A DNA stretch of 64,000 nucleotides from Jiella flava (lineage in GTDB: Bacteria > Pseudomonadota > Alphaproteobacteria > Rhizobiales > Rhizobiaceae). Position 1 is the stretch's first letter, and the number at the start of each line of letters is the position of its first letter. The stretch covers positions 109,732 to 173,731 of the forward strand of contig NZ_JAFMPP010000009.1 in assembly GCF_017349315.1 (NCBI RefSeq), given 5' to 3'. The notes under the pieces are model-generated. The model had not been told where the DNA came from, ran no database searches, and was given only the letters and a program-made list of their open reading frames with translations. This document shows positions 42,808 to 51,437 of this stretch, one piece after another. The translations under genes and the position numbers were made by a program.

Positions 42808-43512
42808 ATGAGCGACGTCGCAACCTATGAAGTCCGGCGCAGCGAGATCGAAATCTATTTCGATCGCACCGCTGCCGAGGCATGGAAGAGGCTCACCTCG
42901 GACGTGCCGCTCGGGCGGATCCGGGCCAGCGTGCGGGCCGGGCGCGACGCCATGCGCGCGAGCCTCTTGGCGATGCTGCCGGAGGATCTGTCCGGGTGCC
43001 GGGTTCTCGATGCCGGCTGCGGCACCGGCGCGTTGGCGATCGCGCTGGCCAAGCGGGGCGCCCGCGTCGTCGCCGTCGACCTGTCGCCAACCCTGATCCA
43101 GCATGCACGGGAACTGGCGGTTGCGGCCGGCGTCGACGGGGCGATCGACTTTGCCAGCGGCGACATGCTGGCCGCCGATCATGGCCGCTTCGACCACGTC
43201 GTGTTGATGGATTCGCTCATTCATTACGAGCCCGCCGATGCGGCGGCTGCGCTCGCCAGCCTGTCAGCGCGCTGCGATCGTTCGATCGTCTTTACCGTTG
43301 TGCCGAAGACGGCGCTGCTTGCCGGCATGCACCGTATCGGCCGGCTGTTTCCGCGTGGCGACCGGGCGCCGGCGATCGTGCCGGTGGCGATCGGTGGATT
43401 TTGCGCGCGTCTCGACGTCCATCCGAGCCTCGCCGGCTGGAGCATCGGCGCGGAGCGGCGGATCGCCAGCGGGTTTTACAAGAGCCACGGCATGGAGCTC
43501 GTGCGGTCATGA
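42808..43512 (+). CDS. bchM: Mg-protoporphyrin IX O-methyltransferase
   Basis: 234 residues from the ATG at 42808; a GTG at 42796 that overlaps the bchL stop is the alternative. SAM-binding motif: CRVLDAGCGTGALAIALAKRGARVVAVDLS, then DHVVLMDSLIHY. The N-terminus EVRRSEIEIYFDRTAAEAWKRL is characteristic of BchM. It methylates the C13 propionate of Mg-protoporphyrin IX, giving the substrate of AcsF encoded in the same operon. It overlaps lhaA by ATGA at 43509. Confidence 0.95.
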   Translation: MSDVATYEVRRSEIEIYFDRTAAEAWKRLTSDVPLGRIRASVRAGRDAMRASLLAMLPEDLSGCRVLDAGCGTGALAIALAKRGARVVAVDLSPTLIQHARELAVAAGVDGAIDFASGDMLAADHGRFDHVVLMDSLIHYEPADAAAALASLSARCDRSIVFTVVPKTALLAGMHRIGRLFPRGDRAPAIVPVAIGGFCARLDVHPSLAGWSIGAERRIASGFYKSHGMELVRS

Positions 43513-44984
43513 GGAGCTGGCGCAAAAGGGCTGCTGCGGGGCCGGCGGTCGAATGGCCGGTGGATGCGATCCGCTTTCCGATGGGTCGCTTCTTCATGGC
43601 GATCATGCCGTTCTCCGACGCGGCGACCATCGAGCTGCCCTTCGGGCGGCTGATGCGGCTGTCGTTGTTTCAGGTCTCGGTCGGTATCACCTTGGTGTTG
43701 CTCGGCGGCACGCTCAATCGCGTCATGGCGGTGGAACTCGGCATTCCGGTCTCGCTGATCGCCATCGCTCTCGCCGTGCCGCTCGTTGCCGCCCCGGCAC
43801 GCGCGCTGATCGGCCACAAGTCGGATACCCACCGGTCCTATCTCGGCTGGCGCCGGGTGCCGTATATCTGGATGGGAGCGCTGGTCCAGTTCGGCGGGTT
43901 GGCGCTGATGCCGATCTCACTGCTGATCATTTCCGAGGCCAAGCCCGGCACGGTCATCTATGGCGAGGCCGGCATGATGCTCGCCTTCCTGATGACCGGC
44001 TTCGGCCTGTTGACCGTGCAGACCACCGGGCTGGCGCTCGCCACCGATCTGGCCTCTGAGGAGAAGCGGCCGCGCGTCGTCGCAATGCTCTACACCATGC
44101 TGCTGGTCGGCATGATCCTCGGCTCGCTCGCCATCGGGCGGTTGCTGGGAGAGTTTTCGCCATTGCGTCTGATCGAGGTGCTGAAGGGCTCGGCTCTCGT
44201 GACGATCGGTCTGACGGTGATCGCCATCTGGAAGCAGGAGCCGCGGCGGCGCGACATCGCTCCGTCGGCCGAGCCAAAAGAGCCGTTCCGCATAGCGCTG
44301 CGGGCGCTGCGCCAGCAAAAAGGTCTCAACCGGCTGCTCGTTGCGCTGGCCATCGGCACCGCCGCCTTCGGGATGCAGGACGTGCTGCTCGAGCCCTATG
44401 GCGGCGTCGTTCTGCATATGTCGGTCGGCTCGACGACGCTGCTCACCGCGCTTTATGCCAGCGGCAGCCTGATTGGCTACCTGATCGCGGCCAAGCTGAT
44501 GGGCAAGGGCGGCAATCCCTATGTCGTCGCGGGCGTCGGCTTGATGCTGGGTCTGCCGGGCTTTGCGTCGGTGATCATGGCGGCGCCCTTTGATTCGATC
44601 GTGGTGTTTTCGCTTGGCATTGTCGTCATCGGCCTTGGCAGCGGGCTGTTCGCGGTCTCGATGCTGATCGCCGCGATGGGCATGGTCAGCGCCGGCCGGG
44701 GCGGCATCGCGCTGGGTGCCTGGAGTGCGGTGCAGGCGATGGCATTGGGGCTCTCTGTCGCCTTTGGCGGCTTCTTGCGCGACAGCATCGTTGGCCTCGC
44801 CGATGCGCATTGGCTGGGGGCAGCCTTCGCCAGCCCCGCGAGCGGTTATTCCGTCGTCTATCTCGTTGAAATTATTCTCGTCTTCGCCGCGTTGGCGAGC
44901 CTTGGCCCGTTGGTCAAGCCGCAGCGCATCGAACCGCGCGCCAAGCCACCGGCGCGGTTCGGTCTTGCCGATCTGCCGAACTAA
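43509..44984 (+). CDS. lhaA: LhaA, light-harvesting 1 assembly protein (PucC family)
   Basis: 491 residues from the ATG that overlaps the bchM stop; the frame is open much further upstream but only as a shadow of bchM. About 12 membrane segments. Diagnostic parts: RLSLFQVSVGITLVLLGGTLNRVMAVELGIPVSLIAIALAVPL, GHKSDTHRSYLGWRRVPYIWMGALVQFGG, GMQDVLLEPYGG and GAWSAVQAMALGLSVAFGG. It helps deliver bacteriochlorophyll to the LH1 complex in the inner membrane. Its place between bchM and puhA is the usual one. Confidence 0.95.
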   Translation: MRSWRKRAAAGPAVEWPVDAIRFPMGRFFMAIMPFSDAATIELPFGRLMRLSLFQVSVGITLVLLGGTLNRVMAVELGIPVSLIAIALAVPLVAAPARALIGHKSDTHRSYLGWRRVPYIWMGALVQFGGLALMPISLLIISEAKPGTVIYGEAGMMLAFLMTGFGLLTVQTTGLALATDLASEEKRPRVVAMLYTMLLVGMILGSLAIGRLLGEFSPLRLIEVLKGSALVTIGLTVIAIWKQEPRRRDIAPSAEPKEPFRIALRALRQQKGLNRLLVALAIGTAAFGMQDVLLEPYGGVVLHMSVGSTTLLTALYASGSLIGYLIAAKLMGKGGNPYVVAGVGLMLGLPGFASVIMAAPFDSIVVFSLGIVVIGLGSGLFAVSMLIAAMGMVSAGRGGIALGAWSAVQAMALGLSVAFGGFLRDSIVGLADAHWLGAAFASPASGYSVVYLVEIILVFAALASLGPLVKPQRIEPRAKPPARFGLADLPN

Positions 44985-45006
44985 AATTTCCAAGGGAGCG
45001 CGTGCC

Positions 45007-45792
45007 GTGCCAGGTCATTCCTTCACCCAGCAGCTCGATATCCCTCTGCTGCTTTTAATCTTGTTCTTTCTATTTTTCCTGGGGCTGGTCTATTACCTGC
45101 GACAGGAGGACAAGCGCGAGGGCTATCCGCTGCAGAGCGACCGCACCGTCGGCACCGGCGGGCGGGTCAGCGTGGTCGGCTTTCCCCCGATGCCGAAGCC
45201 GAAGACGTTTCGACTGATGCATGGCGGCGCGGTGATGGCGCCGCGGGTCGAGCCGGACCGCGATCTCAACGCTTTTTCCGCCTATGAATTTCCCGGATCG
45301 CCGATCATGCCGTCCGGCGATCCGCTGGTCGATGGCATCGGCCCCGCGGCCTATGGGCTGAAATCCGACACCCCGGATCTGACCGTCGACGGGGCGCTGA
45401 AGCTCGTGCCGTTGCGCAACAATTCCCAATATTGGCTGGAAGAGACCGGCACCAATCCGATCGGCATGACGGCTATCGCGCGGGACGGCCTGGAGGTCGG
45501 TACCGTGGTGGATGTCTGGATCAACGCGCTCGAATATTTCCCGCGTTATCTGGAGATCGCGGCCAATGTCGAATCCGGAGGCCAGCGGATCGTCGCGCCG
45601 ATCGCCTTCGCCACCATCAAAAGCAGCCGGAAGATCGTCCGTTTTTCGGCGCTGAGCCGGGCACAATTTTTCAATGTGCCGCGGCTCGCCAGCGCAGATC
45701 AGATCACCATGCGCGAGGAGGACCGTCTCAACGGTTATTTCGCCGGCGGGGCCTTCTATGGCGGCTCATCAATGGAGGACGCTTTGTCATGA
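45007..45792 (+). CDS. puhA: photosynthetic reaction centre H subunit
   Basis: 261 residues from a GTG at 45007 with AAGGGAG about nine bases upstream; no ATG is available before the membrane helix. A single N-terminal membrane segment (LLLLILFFLFFLGLVYYLRQEDKREGYPL) is followed by the cytoplasmic PRC-barrel part: HGGAVMAPR, LNAFSAYEFPGSPIMPSGDPLVDGIGPAAY, and VDVWINALEYFPRYLEI. It caps the L/M core on the cytoplasmic side and guides proton uptake to QB. The pufL and pufM partners lie outside the window. It overlaps puhB by ATGA. Confidence 0.96.
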   Translation: MPGHSFTQQLDIPLLLLILFFLFFLGLVYYLRQEDKREGYPLQSDRTVGTGGRVSVVGFPPMPKPKTFRLMHGGAVMAPRVEPDRDLNAFSAYEFPGSPIMPSGDPLVDGIGPAAYGLKSDTPDLTVDGALKLVPLRNNSQYWLEETGTNPIGMTAIARDGLEVGTVVDVWINALEYFPRYLEIAANVESGGQRIVAPIAFATIKSSRKIVRFSALSRAQFFNVPRLASADQITMREEDRLNGYFAGGAFYGGSSMEDALS

Positions 45793-46469
45793 GCACCGAG
45801 TTGGAGGAATTCGACGACATCAAGACGGTCGTCACCGAAGCCGAATTGCCGAAGGGCGAACGGATCCTCTGGCAGGTTCGCCCCGATTGGTGGCGGCTGG
45901 CCCTTGGCGCGTTTCGGCTGAAGCTTGTCGGTCTCTACTTCATGATCTTCGCGCTGTGGAAGATCGGTGTGACCCATCATGAGACCGGCTCGTGGGCACA
46001 GGGCGTCGGCGATGCGGCAACGCTGCTGCCGGCGCTGGGTGTCGGTGTCGCGATGATCATGCTTTATGCCTATATCACCGCCCGGGCGACGAGCTTCACG
46101 CTGACCTCCCGGCGGCTGGTGATGCGCTTCGGTATCGCTTTGCCGGCGCAGCTCAACATTCCGCTCGGCGAGATCGACCATGCGGCGCTGAAGCTCCATG
46201 CCGACGGCACCGGCGACCTGCCGCTGAAAGTCGGCAAGATCGGACGTCCGTCATATTTTCAGCTGTGGCCCTATGCGCGTCCCTGGCGGCTCGGCGCCGC
46301 CGAGCCGATGCTGCGCGCCGTGCCGGACGCGGCCGAGGCCGCGCGGACCATCGCCAAGGCCCTCGTCGCCCATCAAGGCGGCACCCGCAGCGTCGTCGCG
46401 GGCAACGCCGGCCAGAGCGCACCGAAGTCGGCGACCGGTTTTGCCGGCGCTCATCCGGCAGCGGTCTAA
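45789..46469 (+). CDS. puhB: photosynthetic complex assembly protein PuhB
   Basis: 226 residues from the ATG overlapping the puhA stop. The core (LPKGERILWQVRPDWWRLALGAFRLKLVGLYFMIFALWKIG) and the bPH-2-like stretch (ATSFTLTSRRLVMRFGIALPAQLNIPLGEIDHAALKLHADGTGDLPLKV) are typical of PuhB, with two or three membrane segments. It helps reaction-centre assembly in the inner membrane. The C-terminal ~30 residues are variable. Confidence 0.95.
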   Translation: MSTELEEFDDIKTVVTEAELPKGERILWQVRPDWWRLALGAFRLKLVGLYFMIFALWKIGVTHHETGSWAQGVGDAATLLPALGVGVAMIMLYAYITARATSFTLTSRRLVMRFGIALPAQLNIPLGEIDHAALKLHADGTGDLPLKVGKIGRPSYFQLWPYARPWRLGAAEPMLRAVPDAAEAARTIAKALVAHQGGTRSVVAGNAGQSAPKSATGFAGAHPAAV

Positions 46470-46517
46470 AGCAGCGGCCCGGGAGCTGTGTCCCGGTCTG
46501 ACCAAGGGAGGAGCGCC

Positions 46518-47054
46518 ATGCGCGGTCTCGCCAATGCCATTCGCGACGGCTCGTTCCGGTTCAGTCCGGACAGCGACCGGCCGATTCCGAAGCCGATTCT
46601 CGTCGGAGCGGGCGTGCTTGCTCTGTTCTCCATCGCGGTGATTGCCGGCGGTCGGCTGACCGGAATCGGGCTCGCCGAGGCCCCGGCCTCTGCGATGGTC
46701 GCCCATCGCGATCTTCGGCTCGTTGAACACCCCGACACGTCGGCGGTGATTCTTGACGCCAAGACCGGTCAGACGCTCGTCTCCGCCGGCCCCGGCAAGG
46801 GGCCGTTCACCATCGAGGCACTGCGCAATCTCGACCGCTATCGCGGCCGCGAGGGGGTCAGCAAGGCGTTGCCATTCGTGTTGGCGCTGAAAGCCGATGG
46901 CCGGCTGGTGGTCAGCGATCCGCAGACCCACCAGGAGGTCGACTTGCGGGCCTTTGGCGCGCGCCAGGCCGAGGCCTTCGCGAAATTGATGCCGACGATG
47001 GGGACGGCGTCCGCCGCCGGCGCGGCGAAGATGACCGGGGAGGCGGCGCAATGA
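46518..47054 (+). CDS. puhC: photosynthetic complex assembly protein PuhC
   Basis: 178 residues from the ATG at 46518, with GGGAGGAG seven bases upstream; an in-frame GTG at 46488 lacks such a site. One N-terminal membrane segment (ILVGAGVLALFSIAVIAGGRLTG), then the periplasmic domain with LRLVEHPDTSAVILDAKTGQTL and GPFTIEALRNLDRYRGREGV. PuhC influences assembly of the reaction centre-LH1 core. Overlaps the next small gene by ATGA at 47051. Confidence 0.93.
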   Translation: MRGLANAIRDGSFRFSPDSDRPIPKPILVGAGVLALFSIAVIAGGRLTGIGLAEAPASAMVAHRDLRLVEHPDTSAVILDAKTGQTLVSAGPGKGPFTIEALRNLDRYRGREGVSKALPFVLALKADGRLVVSDPQTHQEVDLRAFGARQAEAFAKLMPTMGTASAAGAAKMTGEAAQ

Positions 47055-47353
47055 TCATGCAACTGATCGGCACGCGACGCGAAGAGGTCGACTGTACGGT
47101 CGAAGTTTCGAACACGTTCGACAGCCTCCATGCCCATGTCCGCTTCGACGGCGGCGTGACTGTCGAGCCCGGCGACGCGGTGCTGGTCCACGGCGCGCCG
47201 GTCGCGGTGCCCTACGGCGAGACGGCATGTTTGCGGCGCCGGGCGACGATCCGCCGGGCTGGCTGGCTCGAACGCCTCTGGACCCGGGCGACCGGCGATC
47301 TCGAATTTATGGAACTGTGTGAATTCTCCTTTTCCGAAAGGGCCACGCTATGA
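47051..47353 (+). CDS. small conserved protein between puhC and acsF
   Basis: 100 residues; ATG overlaps the puhC stop and its own stop overlaps the acsF ATG, so it is tightly coupled. The sequence (ECTV-type start [39 protein letters not shown], end [19 protein letters not shown]) matches the small unnamed open frame regularly found at this place in photosynthesis clusters. It is soluble, with no membrane segment and no metal-site pattern. Its role in pigment synthesis or complex assembly is unknown. Confidence 0.88.
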   Translation: MIMQLIGTRREEVDCTVEVSNTFDSLHAHVRFDGGVTVEPGDAVLVHGAPVAVPYGETACLRRRATIRRAGWLERLWTRATGDLEFMELCEFSFSERATL

Positions 47354-48444
47354 ACGCCCATGCGACCAACCCGGAGGCGATGCCGATGCGCGCCGCGCCG
47401 CCGCCCAATGAGACGACCAGGACCGCCCAGCAGGACACGCTGCTCACCCCGCGTTTCTATACCACCGACTTCGACAAGCTCGACAAGGTCGATGTTTCGG
47501 GCGTGCGGCGTGAGTGGGATGCGCTGATCGCGGAGATGCGATCGGATCCGAACCACGGCCATTTCAAGCGCGATGACAACTGGGACAGGATCGATCTCGC
47601 CGATCTGCCGGAGGGTCTGCAGAAAGAATTCGTCGACTTCCTGGTCTCGTCGCTGACCGCCGAATTTTCTGGCTGCGTGCTCTACAAGGAGATGAAGCGG
47701 CGCGGCCGCAATCCCGACATCTGCGAGCTGTTCTCCTATATGAGCCGCGACGAGGCCCGTCACGCCGGCTTTATTAACGACGCGCTGAAGGAGTTCAGCA
47801 TCGGCGTCAATCTCGGCTTTTTGACGAAGGAGAAGAAGTACACCTTCTTCCAGCCGAAATTCATCTATTACGCCACCTATCTCTCCGAAAAGATCGGCTA
47901 CGCCCGTTACATCACGATCTTCCGGCATCTCGAACAACATCCCGAGCGACGCTTTCACCCGATCTTCAAGTGGTTCGAGAAGTGGTGCAACGACGAGTTC
48001 CGCCACGGCGAGGCCTTCTCACTTTTGATGCGGGCCGAGCGGCACACGCTGGAGGGCCGTAACAAGCTGTGGATCCGCTTCTTCCTGCTTGCGGTCTTTG
48101 CGACGATGTATGTGCGCGATCACCAGCGTCACGCCTTCCATGCGGCGCTCGGCATCGATCCGACCGACTATGGCTTCACGGTGTTTCGGATCACTTCGGA
48201 AATCTCCCGCCAGGTCTTTCCGCTCATGCTCGACATTGATGACCCGCGCTTCAAGGCCGGGCTCGACAAGCTGGTCGCGGCCAACCACGCCATGGAAGCC
48301 GGCACCCGGCAGGGCGGGATCGGTGGTCGGTTGAAGGTCTGGCGGGGGAAGGCCAAGGCCGCGGCGATTTTTGCGCGGCTCTATCTGCTGCCGGTGATCC
48401 GCAACGAGATCCCGCAAGAAAGCCGGCTCGTGCCGGCCTGGTGA
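47350..48444 (+). CDS. acsF: aerobic Mg-protoporphyrin IX monomethyl ester cyclase
   Basis: 364 residues. Di-iron carboxylate ligands appear in [37 protein letters not shown] and [20 protein letters not shown], the ExxH pattern of this oxygen-dependent cyclase. It forms the isocyclic E ring with O2, acting on the product of BchM. The start overlaps the upstream small gene. No BchE-type anaerobic cyclase is in the window. It is followed, after 242 bases, by the puhE fusion gene. Confidence 0.97.
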   Translation: MNAHATNPEAMPMRAAPPPNETTRTAQQDTLLTPRFYTTDFDKLDKVDVSGVRREWDALIAEMRSDPNHGHFKRDDNWDRIDLADLPEGLQKEFVDFLVSSLTAEFSGCVLYKEMKRRGRNPDICELFSYMSRDEARHAGFINDALKEFSIGVNLGFLTKEKKYTFFQPKFIYYATYLSEKIGYARYITIFRHLEQHPERRFHPIFKWFEKWCNDEFRHGEAFSLLMRAERHTLEGRNKLWIRFFLLAVFATMYVRDHQRHAFHAALGIDPTDYGFTVFRITSEISRQVFPLMLDIDDPRFKAGLDKLVAANHAMEAGTRQGGIGGRLKVWRGKAKAAAIFARLYLLPVIRNEIPQESRLVPAW

Positions 48445-48686
48445 GGTCGCTCGCGCCCGCGTGTCCGCGAAATCAGGCCTCAGCCGGGGCCGGCTCTGCG
48501 GACGAGCGTGGCGCTGCAAGTCAATCTGCGAGCGCGTTGGCGAGATTATCGGCATCGCGGGGTCGCATCGGGCGCAAAGGCGGTGCACGCGCCGCAGAGC
48601 ATGTGACGGAGGCCGCCGCGCTTCGCGGCAGCCTCCACGAGCGGTGGATCAACCGATCTGCCGCGGCTTTTGCATGGAGTCTTTCG

Positions 48687-50609
48687 ATGGCCGACTATGT
48701 CTATCCGGCGCTGTTCGCCCTTTTCGTCTGGTGGGCTTCGACCGTCCTGATCATCTATCTCGACGGTCTGCCGCGCTGGACCTTCAAATATTCGATGATC
48801 GGGGCGACGCTGCTCTTCGCCGTCTCACTGATCGGTTTGCAGCGCTCGGCCCAGGATCCGACGATTTCAGGGGCGTATTTCGCCTTCATCTGGGGGCTGC
48901 TCGCCTGGGGTTGGCAGGAAATGAGCTTCTACATGGGCTATGTCACCGGCCCGCGAAAGCGGCCCTGTCCGGAAAGCTGCCGCGGCCTTGCCCATTTCGG
49001 CCATGCCATCGAGACCAGCCTCTATCATGAGCTCGCCATCATCGCCGCCGCGGTGCTCGTCGTCTGGCTGACTTGGGGTGGGCCGAACCAGATCGGCATG
49101 TGGACCTTCATGGTACTGTGGTGGATGCATCAAAGCGCCAAGCTCAACGTCTTCTTCGGCGTCCGCAATCTGAATGAGGAGTTCCTGCCGGAGCATCTGG
49201 AGTTCCTGAAAGGCTTCCTCAACAAGCGCTCGATGAACCTGCTCTTTCCCTTCTCCGTGACGATCTCGACGGTGATCACCGTGCTTCTCGTGGTCGCGGC
49301 GGTGGCGGATGAGGCGAATGCCTTCGAGCGATCCGGCTATACGTTTCTCGCCGTCCTGATGGCACTGGCGATCCTCGAACACTGGATGCTGGTCCTGCCG
49401 ATGCCGACCGCCGCGTTGTGGTCCCCGGGGCTGAAGTCGCGCGGCGAACGCCGGCCCTTCGAGGCGGAGATCGTGGTCGGTTTCCTCGGGGCCGGCAAGA
49501 CGACGACCGTGCGCCGGATGCTGGCCGAGGCCGACCCGGACGTGAAGACCGTCGTTCTCGTCAATGATTTCGGCGAACTCGGCATCGACGGTTCGCTGCT
49601 GGAAGGGCAGGGCGCGGATGTGGTCGAGCTCTCCAACGGCTGCATCTGCTGCTCGTTGCGCAAGGATCTGTCGGTGCAGCTGCGGGAGGTGGTCGCCAAA
49701 GTCAAGCCGCAACGCGTGCTGATCGAACCGTCCGGCGTCGCCGATGTCGCATCGCTGCTCAGGGTTCTGCACGAGCCGGAGATCAAGGCGCTGACCCAGT
49801 CGCTGAAGCTGCACACGGTCATCGATGCCGGCGCGTTTCTCGCGGACTATGCCCGCATGCCGGAGTATTTCCGCATCCAGGCGAAGCTCGCGCCCGTCTT
49901 CATCGTCAACAAGACCGATCTGGTCTCGGCCGCCGAGATCGAGACCATCCGGGAGACGCTGACCGCGCTCAATCCCGACGCCGTGATCGTCACCGCTCGC
50001 TACGGCGTCGTCGATCAGGCGCTCGATCCGGCGCGGACGCTGTCGCGCTGGCAGGACGACGGCCATGGGGCCGGCGAACACGCGCACGCCGCGCACGGGC
50101 ACCACGATCATCGGCCGTCTGACGAGGCTCACGGTGCGGCCACTGCTAACGAGCCCCATGATCGTCATGACCATCACCACGGTGAGCACCACCACCAACA
50201 TGATGATCCCCATCATCACGACGCCCACCACCATCACGACGAGCCAGGGCTTGGTCTCGCCTCGTGGAGCCGTCCGCTCGCGGGGCGGGTCAATGCCGAG
50301 GCGCTGCGAACGGTGTTGGCCGATGTGGTGGCCGGCCGCGCCGGCGGGATCGACCGGATGAAGGGCATCGTCGAGTCGACGAAGGGCGGCTGGCTCCGCT
50401 TCGATGTCGCCGGCGGGCGGGCCTCGCTTTCGGCCCATGTGCCCCGGGCGAACGAGCGCTCGCGGGCGCTGGCGATCGGCGCGTCGCCGGATGCCGGTTG
50501 GCTCGACGCCACCTTCACCCGACTGGCGGAGGGCAAGGCTGCTGCCGGCGAGATCGCGCCCTCCGCTTCGGTCCTGGCGCCCGCAGCCAATATCCTGCCG
50601 GCGGAATGA
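48687..50609 (+). CDS. puhE: PuhE fused to a G3E-family (CobW/COG0523) GTPase
   Basis: 640 residues from the ATG at 48687 with GGAG seven bases upstream. The frame is open back to a GTG overlapping the acsF stop, but those 82 codons look non-coding. Residues 1-~250 are PuhE (DUF3623), with several membrane helices and the conserved GWQEMSFYMGYVTGPRKRPCPESCRG. Residues ~258-640 form a complete G3E GTPase: Walker A GFLGAGKTT (265-273), metal motif CICC (319-322), IEPSG (346-350) and NKTD (408-411). A region at 460-518 holds 24 His, then a CobW C-terminal domain with RMKGI. No stop or new ribosome site separates the parts. G3E proteins are GTP-driven metal chaperones; here one would be tied to the membrane. 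The metal and client are unknown. Confidence 0.93.
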   Translation: MADYVYPALFALFVWWASTVLIIYLDGLPRWTFKYSMIGATLLFAVSLIGLQRSAQDPTISGAYFAFIWGLLAWGWQEMSFYMGYVTGPRKRPCPESCRGLAHFGHAIETSLYHELAIIAAAVLVVWLTWGGPNQIGMWTFMVLWWMHQSAKLNVFFGVRNLNEEFLPEHLEFLKGFLNKRSMNLLFPFSVTISTVITVLLVVAAVADEANAFERSGYTFLAVLMALAILEHWMLVLPMPTAALWSPGLKSRGERRPFEAEIVVGFLGAGKTTTVRRMLAEADPDVKTVVLVNDFGELGIDGSLLEGQGADVVELSNGCICCSLRKDLSVQLREVVAKVKPQRVLIEPSGVADVASLLRVLHEPEIKALTQSLKLHTVIDAGAFLADYARMPEYFRIQAKLAPVFIVNKTDLVSAAEIETIRETLTALNPDAVIVTARYGVVDQALDPARTLSRWQDDGHGAGEHAHAAHGHHDHRPSDEAHGAATANEPHDRHDHHHGEHHHQHDDPHHHDAHHHHDEPGLGLASWSRPLAGRVNAEALRTVLADVVAGRAGGIDRMKGIVESTKGGWLRFDVAGGRASLSAHVPRANERSRALAIGASPDAGWLDATFTRLAEGKAAAGEIAPSASVLAPAANILPAE

Positions 50610-50640
50610 AGGAGCGGCTGGCGCTGTTCCGAGGCGCCGA

Positions 50641-50744
50641 CAGCATCGGCCCGAAAGTCGGAATCGACTTTCGGCAAAGCATGATGCGCGAATTCGAAGA
50701 GTGAGGGCGTCCTGCCTGCGTCCGATCGGACGAAGGGCGCTCTA
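50641..50744. repeat. dispersed intergenic repeat, copy 2 (104 bases)
   Basis: Gap-free partner of 11310-11413, in the same orientation. Its first hairpin is a perfect 10-bp stem, CCGAAAGTCG (50651-50660) with CGACTTTCGG (50665-50674), loop GAAT. Relative to copy 1 one pair changes from A-T to G-C and one mismatch is repaired, which supports a selected structure. The second hairpin is CTGCGTC / GACGAAG with one mismatch. It lies between the puhE fusion and the convergent GNAT gene, whose stop it overlaps by three bases. Confidence 0.8.
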
Positions 50745-51314
50745 TCCGCGCTGACGGCTCCGCCAGTCGGCGCGGCGCAGCCGATAGAGCCGGTGACGCA
50801 CGAGATGCGGATGCGTCGCCGGATCGACCTTTGGATGGTCGAAGTCGGCCTCGCGGGAAAAGCCGAGCCGCAGCATCACCGCTTCCGAGGCAGCGTTGCC
50901 ATCGACGCAGAAGCTGACGATGTCGTCGCACGCCCCTGGGTTGGTGAAGGCGCGATGGAGGCAGCCTTCGGCCGCTTCCGTCGCATAGCCTTGGCCCCAG
51001 ACCTCCGGCAGCAACCGCCAGCCGATTTCGATGCCCGGCGCACAGGGCATGATCGGGTCCAGCACGGCCATGCCGACGATGCCGACGGCCGCGTCACCGC
51101 CGTCGACGTCGAGCGCCAGAAACGAGACGCCGTCCTGGTCGAGCCGTGCGTTGAGGCCATCGAGGAAAGCGTCCGACTCGGCGCGGCTGCGGCGAAACGG
51201 GAAAAAGCGCATCACCGTCTCGTCGCTGTTCAGGCGATGAAATGCGGCCCGGTCCTCGTCCCGCCAGCGGCGAAGGCGCGTCCGCGTCGTCTCGATCGGG
51301 CTTCGCATATCCAT
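50742..51314 (-). CDS. GNAT family N-acetyltransferase
   Basis: 190 residues from the ATG at 51314 with AGAGAGG eight bases upstream. Pattern of the RimJ/RimL-like subgroup: TTRTRLRRWRDEDRAAFHRLNSDETVMRFFPF, GIEIGWRLLPEVWGQGYATEAAEGCLHRAF (acetyl-CoA pyrophosphate site QGYATEA) and NAASEAVMLRLGFSRE. It acetylates an unidentified amine or peptide N-terminus. It is convergent with the puhE fusion gene and downstream of serB on the same strand, with a 123-base gap. Confidence 0.88.
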   Translation of the reverse strand: MDMRSPIETTRTRLRRWRDEDRAAFHRLNSDETVMRFFPFRRSRAESDAFLDGLNARLDQDGVSFLALDVDGGDAAVGIVGMAVLDPIMPCAPGIEIGWRLLPEVWGQGYATEAAEGCLHRAFTNPGACDDIVSFCVDGNAASEAVMLRLGFSREADFDHPKVDPATHPHLVRHRLYRLRRADWRSRQRG

Positions 51315-51437
51315 CGCTTGGCCTCTCTTGTGATCTTCGGATCACCGCCGGGGCTCGCATCGTTGGTCCTCGACCGTCGTCTCGGCGCCGCGTCTTCGAT
51401 CGCCGAACGGCCTCGGCAGGCCCCGAACGCGGCAAGC

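Noticed and set aside
42882..43508. Open frame upstream of lhaA, overlapping bchM
   Set aside because: The lhaA family homology begins only near 43509, and bchM is unambiguous in the other frame; the extension is a shadow.
48441..48686. N-terminal extension of the PuhE fusion from a GTG overlapping acsF
   Set aside because: The extra 82 residues are low-complexity without resemblance to PuhE, and a good GGAG site precedes the ATG at 48687. Kept as an open question among the findings.
50150..50240. CAC/CAT-rich tandem-like repeat that could be a microsatellite or CRISPR-like array
   Set aside because: It is in frame and codes for the His-rich part of the GTPase; there are no uniform repeats or spacers.
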